NCBI GenBank assembly: GCA_031281925.1
Contig: JAITES010000224.1
Coordinates: 1-15,161 of the forward strand
Source: Treponema sp.
Lineage (GTDB): Bacteria > Spirochaetota > Spirochaetia > Treponematales > Breznakiellaceae
Length of the DNA stretch: 15,161 nt
Reading direction: 5' to 3'
Of this stretch, positions 7,767 through 13,821 are shown piece after piece. Made by a program: the position numbers and the translations under genes. The notes under the pieces are model-generated. The model had not been told where the DNA came from and did not search any database. It saw only the letters and a list, made by a program, of their open reading frames with translations. Positions within the stretch are counted from its first letter, which is position 1; each line of letters starts with the position of its first letter.

Positions 7767-9137
7767 CTACTGCGGCACCTTCAGGTTCCGGCCTTCCCTG
7801 AGAATGGAATCCATGCCCATGCCGTTGGCTTCCGCTAAAAGTTCCGGGTCTACATCGTAGGCCAGGGCAATTGACCAGAGGGATTCGCCTTTCTTGACAA
7901 GATGATTCCCGCCAAAGGCCCTTTGCTCTACAGCAACTCTGTGCCGGTAGGGCTCCACTTCCCTAAACGCGGGGATTATGATCCGCTGCCCTATCCTGAG
8001 GTATCTCGGCTGTATGCCCGGATTCATGCTCTCGATCTGATCCACCGATACCCCGTAATGGAGAGCCAGGGCCAGCAGGGTGTCCCCGGAACGGATCGTG
8101 TGGGAGTAGTACTTTACAAGGTCAATGTCCTTCCGGGCCAGTACCGCAGCGATACTGCCGGCGTCTTTTGCGGGAACCTTCAGGAGGTAGTTTTTATCAA
8201 TGGGAGTAACGCCGGTTTCAAGTTCCTGGTTTGCCATGAACAGAAGAGTCTGATCCATTCCGGCTTCGGAGGCCAGGAGAGAGAGGCTTGCGGCCCGTCC
8301 TACGGGAATACGCACCCATTGGTAGTCGCCGGACCATACAGGGTTCATGCCGTACTGCCGGGGATTGAGGAGTATATGGGATACCGCCAAAAGTTTCGGC
8401 ACATAGTGTATTGTTTCTGTTTTCAGCTTTTTCTGCCGGGAGAGTTCCCAGTAGTCGCTGATCCCGGTCTGTTTGACTATCCGGCTTACGGCCCCCAGGC
8501 CTGCGTTGTAGGCAGCCAGAGCCAGAGCCCAGTCTCCAAAGTAGTTATAGTTTTCTTCCAGCTTCCGCAGGGCTCCATCGGTAGATTTCCAGAAATCCCG
8601 TCTCTCGTCCACCCATTCATTCACCTTCATGTCAAAGGGAGAAATACTGTTCTTCATGAACTGCCAGAGCCCCACCGCTCCGGAACGGCTGCGGGCCTTT
8701 GCCGAATAACCGGATTCAATCACGGGAAGGCAGAGCAGCTCAAGGGGCAGGCCTCTTTTTTCAATTTCTTCACGGATAAACGGAATGTAGGGTTCGGCGC
8801 GTTTCATGACCGCTTCAAGCCATTCCTTCCCGCCTTTGGACGTGTACTGTTTCAGATAGCGCTGATACAGTTCATTGTCATCATCATAAAAAAGACTTAA
8901 AGGCCGGGAAGAAGTAAAAAAATCGCAGGATGTTTTAAGTCCTGCAGGCGCGGCGGAATACCGCTCCCTCAGAGGCCGTATATAAGGCGATAGGGGAAGC
9001 CCTGTCTGCGCAGTGTTACTGTCGTCCGTTATTGCCGTTTCTTCCGCGCTTAGCGGGGCTGCAAGCAGAAACAGCAGCACTGTCAAACAGGCCGCGCCGT
9101 ATATGGCTGCCTTTTTTTCACTCTTCTTCCCTTGCAT
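7767..9137 (-). CDS. MltD-type lytic transglycosylase, SLT plus two LysM
   Basis: This enzyme cleaves peptidoglycan glycan strands to leave 1,6-anhydro ends and acts in the periplasm. With the start at 9137 it has 456 residues: a signal peptide (hydrophobic core at about 15-30, ending APLSA), an SLT domain with catalytic Glu141 in VIESGYSAKA, AVGLWQFM at 154-161, YNAGLGAV at 210-217 and YVPK at 245-248, then LysM modules at about 344-389 and 410-455 for peptidoglycan binding. Size and order match the MltD family. An upstream ATG at 9170 would overlap the preceding gene by 34 bp. The ATG at 9137 is better because it has GGGGAG 8 nt upstream and shares bases with the previous stop (TAATG), a coupled start. 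It sits in an envelope operon between a TPR lipoprotein and the LPP20/FlgT-like gene. Confidence 0.93.
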   Translation of the reverse strand: MQGKKSEKKAAIYGAACLTVLLFLLAAPLSAEETAITDDSNTAQTGLPLSPYIRPLRERYSAAPAGLKTSCDFFTSSRPLSLFYDDDNELYQRYLKQYTSKGGKEWLEAVMKRAEPYIPFIREEIEKRGLPLELLCLPVIESGYSAKARSRSGAVGLWQFMKNSISPFDMKVNEWVDERRDFWKSTDGALRKLEENYNYFGDWALALAAYNAGLGAVSRIVKQTGISDYWELSRQKKLKTETIHYVPKLLAVSHILLNPRQYGMNPVWSGDYQWVRIPVGRAASLSLLASEAGMDQTLLFMANQELETGVTPIDKNYLLKVPAKDAGSIAAVLARKDIDLVKYYSHTIRSGDTLLALALHYGVSVDQIESMNPGIQPRYLRIGQRIIIPAFREVEPYRHRVAVEQRAFGGNHLVKKGESLWSIALAYDVDPELLAEANGMGMDSILREGRNLKVPQ

Positions 9138-10246
9138 TAAAATTTCTCCCCATAGTATACGCCGGCCCATTCCCAGCGGCCGTGAATCTCAGGATTCGAG
9201 GGAAAGTAGATCTTGCGGAAGTAGAAGTACCAGACGGAGATATACTGCGACCAGCCCCAGGTACGCAGATACGCCTCATTGGCATTGGAACCGGCCGCGA
9301 GATCCCTGGCATAGTAGATCCGGTTTCCCCGCATAAAATCGGAGAGATTGAATTCTGCCATCCCCGAATCGTCGGCTTCTTCCTGTTCCCAGGAACGGGC
9401 AAAGAAATTCACCTTGGCCCTGTAAGACCAGAGCCTCCCCGAGGAACCGGAATCAAGAGCGGCTCGTATCGTACTCAAAAGCACGTTGAGGTTTTCAAAA
9501 GTCCAGTCTTTGGGAGAATTGTTAAAATCCACCAGCTGCTTTGCATAGTTATCCGCATCGGGGAAACCGGGAATCACGGAACCCATGTAGGGCAGATACT
9601 GGGTATAGGCCTGAATGGCGCCGTTCCAGTCGCCTATCAATTCATAGGCCTGGGCAAGCATGAAGTAGGAAACCCCCAGGTCAATCTTGTCCGGGAAACG
9701 GGAGATCAGTTCCTGATAGTACCAGACCCGCTGTTCAGGATTATTCACCAGGGTGATAAGCTGGTTGAGACAGGCCAGGTGTATTGATTCTCCCTGGACA
9801 GTCAGATCCGGATAATTTTTTATAATTATCTCAAAGAACCGGGCTGCAGCGGGATAGGCTTCCTGCTGGAGATAGGCATAGGCAATGGTCAAAAGATAGT
9901 AGCTGTTGTATGGATCACCAGGATACTTGACCGTTCTTTCGGAAAGAAAGTTGATAAGCTTGCTGTATTCCCTGATGCGGATATAGTTATTGGCAATCTC
10001 GCGGACAATGACAAATACATCCTCCCCAACCCCGTCCTTTTCCGAAAGGAGTCTGAACAGATCCCCAAAAACCTCAGCCTGCCCGGAGGATACTTCCAGA
10101 TAGTAAGGATGCGGGGAAACGCCGGCTTTATTCCTGCCCGGTCTTTGTTCAGGCCGGCAGCCTGAAAAGACACCAATAAAACTTATACAAAGCAGAGAAA
10201 AATACAAAAATCGCTTCCCCGGTCCCATATCTTTTGATCTTAACAC
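9137..10246 (-). CDS. TPR-containing lipoprotein
   Basis: A 369-residue envelope protein, probably anchored to a membrane by lipid. The signal sequence (basic n-region, hydrophobic stretch 13-29) ends in FSGC with Cys30; Phe at -3 is tolerated by the looser spirochaete lipobox. TPR-like helical pairs span about 78-220, with AYAYLQQEAYPAAARFFEII (122-141) and AYELIGDWNGAIQAYTQYL (200-218) the clearest. The C-terminal third is unusually aromatic (WGWSQYISVWYFYF, 330-343, and WEWAGVYY, 358-365). The start is a GTG at 10246 with GAGG 7 nt upstream; an ATG at 10228 is in frame but lacks a good ribosome site. It is the first gene of the minus-strand run and its stop overlaps the start of the lytic transglycosylase gene, suggesting a shared cell-wall role. 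BamD-like or YbgF-like proteins are alternatives, but no specific function can be assigned. Confidence 0.82.
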   Translation of the reverse strand: MLRSKDMGPGKRFLYFSLLCISFIGVFSGCRPEQRPGRNKAGVSPHPYYLEVSSGQAEVFGDLFRLLSEKDGVGEDVFVIVREIANNYIRIREYSKLINFLSERTVKYPGDPYNSYYLLTIAYAYLQQEAYPAAARFFEIIIKNYPDLTVQGESIHLACLNQLITLVNNPEQRVWYYQELISRFPDKIDLGVSYFMLAQAYELIGDWNGAIQAYTQYLPYMGSVIPGFPDADNYAKQLVDFNNSPKDWTFENLNVLLSTIRAALDSGSSGRLWSYRAKVNFFARSWEQEEADDSGMAEFNLSDFMRGNRIYYARDLAAGSNANEAYLRTWGWSQYISVWYFYFRKIYFPSNPEIHGRWEWAGVYYGEKF

Positions 10247-10258
10247 GATGAAACCTCA

Positions 10259-10287
10259 TTGGCAAGGAAGCTTTTTGCCGATATACT
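10259..10287 (+). promoter_or_regulatory. Predicted promoter of the six-TM gene, leaderless
   Basis: TTGGCA (10259-10264) and TATACT (10282-10287) are separated by exactly 17 bp, each one mismatch from consensus. The ATG at 10294 follows the -10 after 6 bp with no Shine-Dalgarno sequence, so the transcript should begin at the start codon. A second AT hexamer, TATAAT (10288-10293), abuts the ATG and would place initiation inside the gene; it lacks a -35 partner. The same layout is seen before the ATPase gene. Confidence 0.55.
10261..10279. repeat. Inverted repeat between divergent genes
   Basis: GGCAA (10261-10265) and TTGCC (10275-10279) form 5-bp arms around a 9-base centre containing AAGCTT. 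The repeat overlaps the -35 and fills most of the spacer of the predicted plus-strand promoter, and lies 15 bp from the GTG of the divergent lipoprotein gene. It could be an operator, but short arms like these occur by chance. Confidence 0.3.
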
Positions 10288-10293
10288 TATAAT

Positions 10294-10848
10294 ATGCATC
10301 ATATAGTTTCCCGCCGTACCGCAGCACAGCTTCTTTTTATTATCGGCCTTTTGCTCATGTTTCTGGGAACTGTCTTTCTTATTGTAACGCTCACCAATAT
10401 TTCCCGGATTTCCGTGATGACATCCTTTATTTTTATTGTTCTGGGGCTGTTTTTGGCTTTTTTTGCCATCCAGCTCAAGAAACGTTCCCTCTACCTCTTC
10501 TTTGCGGCTTTTTTTCTCCAGATAGGGCTCTTCCTTTTCCTGGCCTCACTGAGGATGCTTCCCATTCCCTTTTCCAAATCCTGGCCTCTCCTCTCCGTGT
10601 TCTCCGGCCTTGCTCTTTTCCCCGCAGGCTGGCGCCGTTACGGAGCCCTCCGTTCCAAATATGTGGTGCCTTCAATCGTCTTTCTCATCCTCGGTTCGGT
10701 ACTGATGATCTTTTCCCTGGATGTGGTTCCTTTTTCCTTTACCCAGTTCATTATTCGTTGGTGGTCTCTGCTCGTCGTACTGGCGGGGCTTACCCTGATA
10801 CTCGTCTCTGTGGGGACGAATAAAGAAAACGGAGAGGTGAAGAAGTGA
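10294..10848 (+). CDS. Six-TM membrane protein, LiaF/DUF5668-like
   Basis: A 184-residue inner-membrane protein, almost all hydrophobic, with six predicted helices at about 12-34, 41-60, 66-86, 94-112, 123-142 and 153-173 and a short charged tail (NKENGEVKK). The second helix of the last two pairs has the form W(P/S)LL followed by GL and a run of Leu, Ile or Phe: SKSWPLLSVFSGLALF at 94-109 and RWWSLLVVLAGLTLIL at 155-170. This is typical of small LiaF-type or DUF5668 modules, so the protein looks like three copies of a two-TM unit. No catalytic motif is seen and the function is unknown. The ATG has no Shine-Dalgarno sequence, but a promoter lies just upstream. No alternative start exists before Met22, which is inside the first helix, so leaderless translation is the simplest reading. 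It lies 9 bp upstream of the TPR lipoprotein gene, in one operon. Confidence 0.8.
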   Translation: MHHIVSRRTAAQLLFIIGLLLMFLGTVFLIVTLTNISRISVMTSFIFIVLGLFLAFFAIQLKKRSLYLFFAAFFLQIGLFLFLASLRMLPIPFSKSWPLLSVFSGLALFPAGWRRYGALRSKYVVPSIVFLILGSVLMIFSLDVVPFSFTQFIIRWWSLLVVLAGLTLILVSVGTNKENGEVKK

Positions 10849-10857
10849 AGGAGGTCT

Positions 10858-12576
10858 TTGGGGGGGTATGCCTTATCCATGCATCCTAGAGCCGGGAGCC
10901 TGCTCTGGCCCGTACTTTTTTTTAGCCTGCTCATTCTTTCCTGCGGAACCAAACCGGCAGCGCGGAAGCCGGATAGCGGTCCTCCAAATACCGTAAATTC
11001 CCAGCCGCCGGCCTCAACGGGAGGCGTTGTCGAAGAACTGCGGAGCCTCACCGAATCAGGAATCCCTTCAAATTTGCTCCGGGCACTGGATCTTGTCCGC
11101 AGCCGGGATCTGGGCGGCACCGAATTCGGCCGGGTCATGAACGGCATCAATGTAACCCTTATCAGGACGATTTACCCCGACCTCCAGACCCAGCTTCCCA
11201 ATCCGGATTTTCCCTCCAATCATGCCTATTCAAGGATCATCCGGGAAGCAGAACGGGGAAATTATACGCCTCCTTCCCCCGAATCGGGGGACTATCTTGA
11301 ATATGTGCTGCCGTTTCTTGCTCTCTACCGGGAAACCGGCGACAGACTCCTCACCGCCCTGCCGGATCTCCAGAAGGCAAGCGCCATGAACAGTAATTCC
11401 GTGCTGGCGGCCCTCTTCATCGGCATCGTATACGAGAGAACAGGACGGCTCAACGAGGCCGTGGCGGCCTTTACCCGCTGCTATGACTTGTCCCGGGAGT
11501 GTTATCCTGCCGCGCTGGGCCTTGCCCGGGTAATGCTCAGAATAGGCCAAAACCAGGAAGCCCTGCGGCTCCTTTCCGACCTTGTGATCCGTTATCCCGA
11601 TTATCATTCCATAAAGAGACAGCTTGCCCTTACCTACTACCAGAGCGGGGACTGGGCACGCGCCGATCCCGCCATTGCGGAGATCCTTCAAAAGGACAGC
11701 AGGGACGCCGAATTCATTCTGATGAGGGCGCGGGTACTGGTTGAGCAGGGCCAGTTCCTCCAGGCCCAGGTTCCTCTGGATCTGTACCAGGGAATCAATC
11801 CCAATAACAGACTCTATCTTTTCCTGCGGGCGCGGGTTCAGGCGGAAGGGCTGCGCAACCGGGACGCAGCCCTCAACTATCTGCGTTCCATACTCCGTTC
11901 CACGGTCCGGGACGACGAGGTTTCCGTTTATACGGCCCGGCTCCTCATGGAATCAAGCCGCCCGGAGGATCAGAATGAAGGGCGGCAGCTTCTCCGGAGC
12001 CTCCTGGAAGCTCCCGATCCTTCACCGGTTGTGCTGGATCTGGCCCTTCAGGATGCAATCCGGCGGCAGGCCTGGCGGGAAGCGCTTCCCTGGCTGAACC
12101 GGCTTCTCGACGAACGCCGTTCCTCACAGGATCTTGTCAATGCATATATTGTGGAAAGGGGCCTGGGAAACAACGCCCGCTCCCTCAGCTTTGCACGGGA
12201 ACTCTACGAGAGGAATCCTGCCAATGATGAAGGAGCCGTTTCCTATTTTTCCGCGCTTATCGATACAGGCCGCATTGACGAGGCGGGAAGGATGATCGAA
12301 AGCCGGCTTAACCAGGCGCCCGGCGGCCCGGTAAAGAGCCGCTACTACTACCTGCGCAGCCGTATCAGAACCAACGAAGATTCGGTGATGAACGATCTCC
12401 GTTCCAGCCTCTTTGAGGATCCCCGGAACCTTGATTCGATCATCTCCATGTTCGATATCTACCACCGCCGCCGGGACGGACGCCGGGCAGTCTACTACCT
12501 CAAGCAGGCCCTCGCCCTGGATCCCAACAATCCCCAGCTAAAACGCTACGAAGCCGAATACGCAAGCCTGATGTAG
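10858..12576 (+). CDS. TPR-repeat lipoprotein
   Basis: A 572-residue envelope protein. A hydrophobic signal stretch (14-28, counted from the TTG) ends at Cys29 in ILSCG, a plausible lipobox. A variable Pro/Ser-rich linker follows, then TPR pairs from about 180 to 350, including AALFIGIVYERTGRLNEAVA (184-203), ALGLARVMLRIGQNQEALRL (219-238) and LALTYYQSGDWARADPAIAE (256-275). Less regular repeats continue to a final pair ending YYLKQALALDPNNPQLKRY (546-564). Such proteins usually scaffold protein contacts; the partner is unknown. The start is uncertain. A perfect AAGGAGG (10848-10854) overlaps the previous stop but is only 3 nt before the TTG at 10858, whereas the in-frame ATG at 10879 has no close ribosome site. 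Both leave the signal peptide intact. A G7 run follows the TTG. It is cotranscribed with the six-TM gene and ends 2 bp from the convergent aldolase gene. Confidence 0.85.
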   Translation: MGGYALSMHPRAGSLLWPVLFFSLLILSCGTKPAARKPDSGPPNTVNSQPPASTGGVVEELRSLTESGIPSNLLRALDLVRSRDLGGTEFGRVMNGINVTLIRTIYPDLQTQLPNPDFPSNHAYSRIIREAERGNYTPPSPESGDYLEYVLPFLALYRETGDRLLTALPDLQKASAMNSNSVLAALFIGIVYERTGRLNEAVAAFTRCYDLSRECYPAALGLARVMLRIGQNQEALRLLSDLVIRYPDYHSIKRQLALTYYQSGDWARADPAIAEILQKDSRDAEFILMRARVLVEQGQFLQAQVPLDLYQGINPNNRLYLFLRARVQAEGLRNRDAALNYLRSILRSTVRDDEVSVYTARLLMESSRPEDQNEGRQLLRSLLEAPDPSPVVLDLALQDAIRRQAWREALPWLNRLLDERRSSQDLVNAYIVERGLGNNARSLSFARELYERNPANDEGAVSYFSALIDTGRIDEAGRMIESRLNQAPGGPVKSRYYYLRSRIRTNEDSVMNDLRSSLFEDPRNLDSIISMFDIYHRRRDGRRAVYYLKQALALDPNNPQLKRYEAEYASLM

Positions 12577-12578
12577 TT

Positions 12579-13196
12579 TTACTTTGCCAATAGATATGCG
12601 CATTCTTCTTCGGACAGGTCTACGGGTTTTCCGATACTTTCGGCCAGAAACAGAACCCGCGCTATGGATTCGCAGGCTTCAATTCTGTTCATCGCATCGT
12701 AGATGTCTTTGCCGAGTACCAGCACTCCGTGATTGGCAAGGAGAATCGCGTTATGCTTTTCGACAAGTTCCGCGGCCCCGGTAAAAATATCCGGAGTCCC
12801 CGGCCTGCCGTAAGAAGCCACCGGGATTTCTTTGAAGATATGCATCATCTCAGGATATGCCCTGCTTTTCAGAGGCCGGCGGTTCAGGGCAAAGGCCGTC
12901 AGGTACGGCGCATGGCAGTGAATCACCGCCTTAACGTCGGCTCTGGCCTTGTATGACTGGGTATGCAGCAACAGCTCCGATGAGGGGGGAAATTTCCCTC
13001 CCACCTGTTTGAGGCTGTGCTCTTCCAGGATGGCGATCATGCCTTCATCGAGAAAGGCCTTGTTTTTGCCCGAGGGAGTTATATAGATGAAACCGTCCTG
13101 CAGCGCCGAAATGTTGCCTTCAAAGGCATTCACCAGGCCCTTTGCATCCATACGCCTGCATACAGTCAAAATATCGCCGATCAGCTGAGCATCCAT
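12579..13196 (-). CDS. Class II aldolase/adducin family sugar-phosphate aldolase
   Basis: A 205-residue zinc enzyme of the family that includes L-fuculose-phosphate aldolase and L-ribulose-5-phosphate 4-epimerase. Visible signatures are GNIS (27-30) and TPSG (40-43), which bind substrate phosphate, SSE (72-74) with the likely catalytic Glu74, zinc ligands His93 and His95 in VIHCHAP, and a third His156 in LANHGVL. Length is normal for a FucA-like enzyme. The expected reaction is aldol cleavage of a ketose or sugar acid phosphate to dihydroxyacetone phosphate plus an aldehyde. The exact substrate cannot be read from the sequence, and no sugar transporter or kinase is in the window to indicate it. 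The ATG follows GGGAGGG by 4 nt, a strong ribosome site. It is transcribed alone from the predicted promoter at 13250-13278. Confidence 0.88.
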   Translation of the reverse strand: MDAQLIGDILTVCRRMDAKGLVNAFEGNISALQDGFIYITPSGKNKAFLDEGMIAILEEHSLKQVGGKFPPSSELLLHTQSYKARADVKAVIHCHAPYLTAFALNRRPLKSRAYPEMMHIFKEIPVASYGRPGTPDIFTGAAELVEKHNAILLANHGVLVLGKDIYDAMNRIEACESIARVLFLAESIGKPVDLSEEECAYLLAK

Positions 13197-13249
13197 GTTT
13201 CCCTCCCGGAATTTTGAAAAATCGCCATTCTGCCTTGAAAAGCAGTTTC

Positions 13250-13278
13250 AGTATATGCGAAACTTATAAGTATCTCAA
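13250..13278 (-). promoter_or_regulatory. Predicted promoter of the aldolase gene
   Basis: On the minus strand TTGAGA (-35, + strand 13273-13278) and TATACT (-10, 13250-13255) are separated by exactly 17 bp, which fits sigma-70 well. It leaves a leader of about 45 nt that includes the Shine-Dalgarno sequence of the aldolase gene. A perfect 10-bp palindrome, ACTTATAAGT (13262-13271), sits in the spacer, where a repressor could act on this promoter and on the divergent rubredoxin gene. Confidence 0.55.
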
Positions 13279-13302
13279 TGGAACGAATTGAAGGAGTTTG
13301 TC

Positions 13303-13464
13303 ATGAAGAAATATGTATGCAACGCGTGCGGATATATCTACGACCCTGCCTCAGGTGATCCTGACGGCGGAATAAAGCCCGGTACTCCCTTTGAAGACAT
13401 CCCCGATGACTGGGTATGCCCGCTGTGCGGTGTAGGAAAGGACATGTTCTCCCCGGTGAATTAA
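13303..13464 (+). CDS. Rubredoxin
   Basis: A 53-residue iron-binding electron carrier of the cytoplasm. The two CxxC pairs that hold the single iron are Cys6/Cys9 (YVCNACGYIYDP) and Cys39/Cys42 (VCPLCGVGKDMF), with the expected GIKPGTPFEDIPDDW between them; all family hallmarks are present and the length is normal. In anaerobes rubredoxin commonly passes electrons to rubrerythrin, superoxide reductase or flavoprotein oxidases in oxygen detoxification, though no such partner is in the window. The ATG at 13303 has AAGGAG 6 nt upstream. A TATAAG at 13265-13270 could be its -10, but I see no good -35. It is divergent from the aldolase gene, and a small terminator-like hairpin separates it from oadG. 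Confidence 0.97.
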   Translation: MKKYVCNACGYIYDPASGDPDGGIKPGTPFEDIPDDWVCPLCGVGKDMFSPVN

Positions 13465-13495
13465 GAATGAGGCTTCTCCGGGGATTTTACGCCCC

Positions 13496-13525
13496 TTGCA
13501 AGGCTTCCGCCTTTTTCGATATTAT
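13496..13525 (+). promoter_or_regulatory. Possible promoter of oadG-oadA
   Basis: TTGCAA (13496-13501) and TATTAT (13520-13525) are 18 bp apart upstream of oadG. The hexamers are two and one mismatches from consensus. The -35 overlaps the terminator-like hairpin of the rubredoxin gene, so one of the two assignments may be wrong. The leader would include the TTGGAGG ribosome site of oadG. Confidence 0.3.
13500..13517 (+). terminator. Weak intrinsic terminator after rubredoxin
   Basis: AAGGC and GCCTT form a 5-bp stem with a TTCC loop, followed by a short T run (TTTC). It lies 35 bp beyond the rubredoxin stop. A second stem, GGGG/CCCC (about 13479-13495), lies just upstream. The stem is short, so termination may be partial, leaving some read-through into oadG-oadA. 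Confidence 0.35.
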
Positions 13526-13554
13526 TAGCCATAATTTAATCTCTTGGAGGTTCT

Positions 13555-13803
13555 ATGACCATACTTGAAATGCTGGAGCAGAGTAGTGTTTTAACCCTGC
13601 TCGGCATGGGAATTGTATTCAGTTTTCTGGTAATTCTTATCGTGTGCGTAACCCTGGTGGGGAAATTTTTCCACGCCGTTGGGGCAAATAAGAATGTTCA
13701 GCAGCCGGCAAAAACGGGGAGCCCGGCGGCGGGAGCCGGGAACGGGGCGGTAACCGCGGCTATTTCCGCGGCGGTCAACGAATATCGTAAAACTAACTCT
13801 TGA
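13555..13803 (+). CDS. oadG: OadG-family decarboxylase gamma subunit
   Basis: An 82-residue inner-membrane protein. One TM helix at about 12-36 is followed by an Ala/Gly/Pro-rich linker (about 48-68) and a polar C-terminus ending in EYRKTNS. This matches the small gamma subunit that anchors and assembles the sodium-pumping oxaloacetate decarboxylase complex. Sequence conservation in this family is low, so the call rests on topology, size and the position directly upstream of oadA. The ATG has a strong GGAGG 5 nt upstream. The oadA gene begins 18 bp downstream, so the two form an operon; an OadB pump subunit is expected beyond the window. Confidence 0.8.
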   Translation: MTILEMLEQSSVLTLLGMGIVFSFLVILIVCVTLVGKFFHAVGANKNVQQPAKTGSPAAGAGNGAVTAAISAAVNEYRKTNS

Positions 13804-13821
13804 CAATATAAGGAAAAAAGA

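Noticed and set aside
7902..8900. Plus-strand open frame of 332 codons opposite the lytic transglycosylase
   Set aside because: Mirror of a confidently identified SLT/LysM gene; no independent support.
9138..9170. Longer N-terminus for the lytic transglycosylase (ATG at 9170)
   Set aside because: It would overlap the preceding lipoprotein gene by 34 bp and put charged residues ahead of a good signal peptide. The ATG at 9137 has a strong ribosome site and forms a TAATG coupled start.
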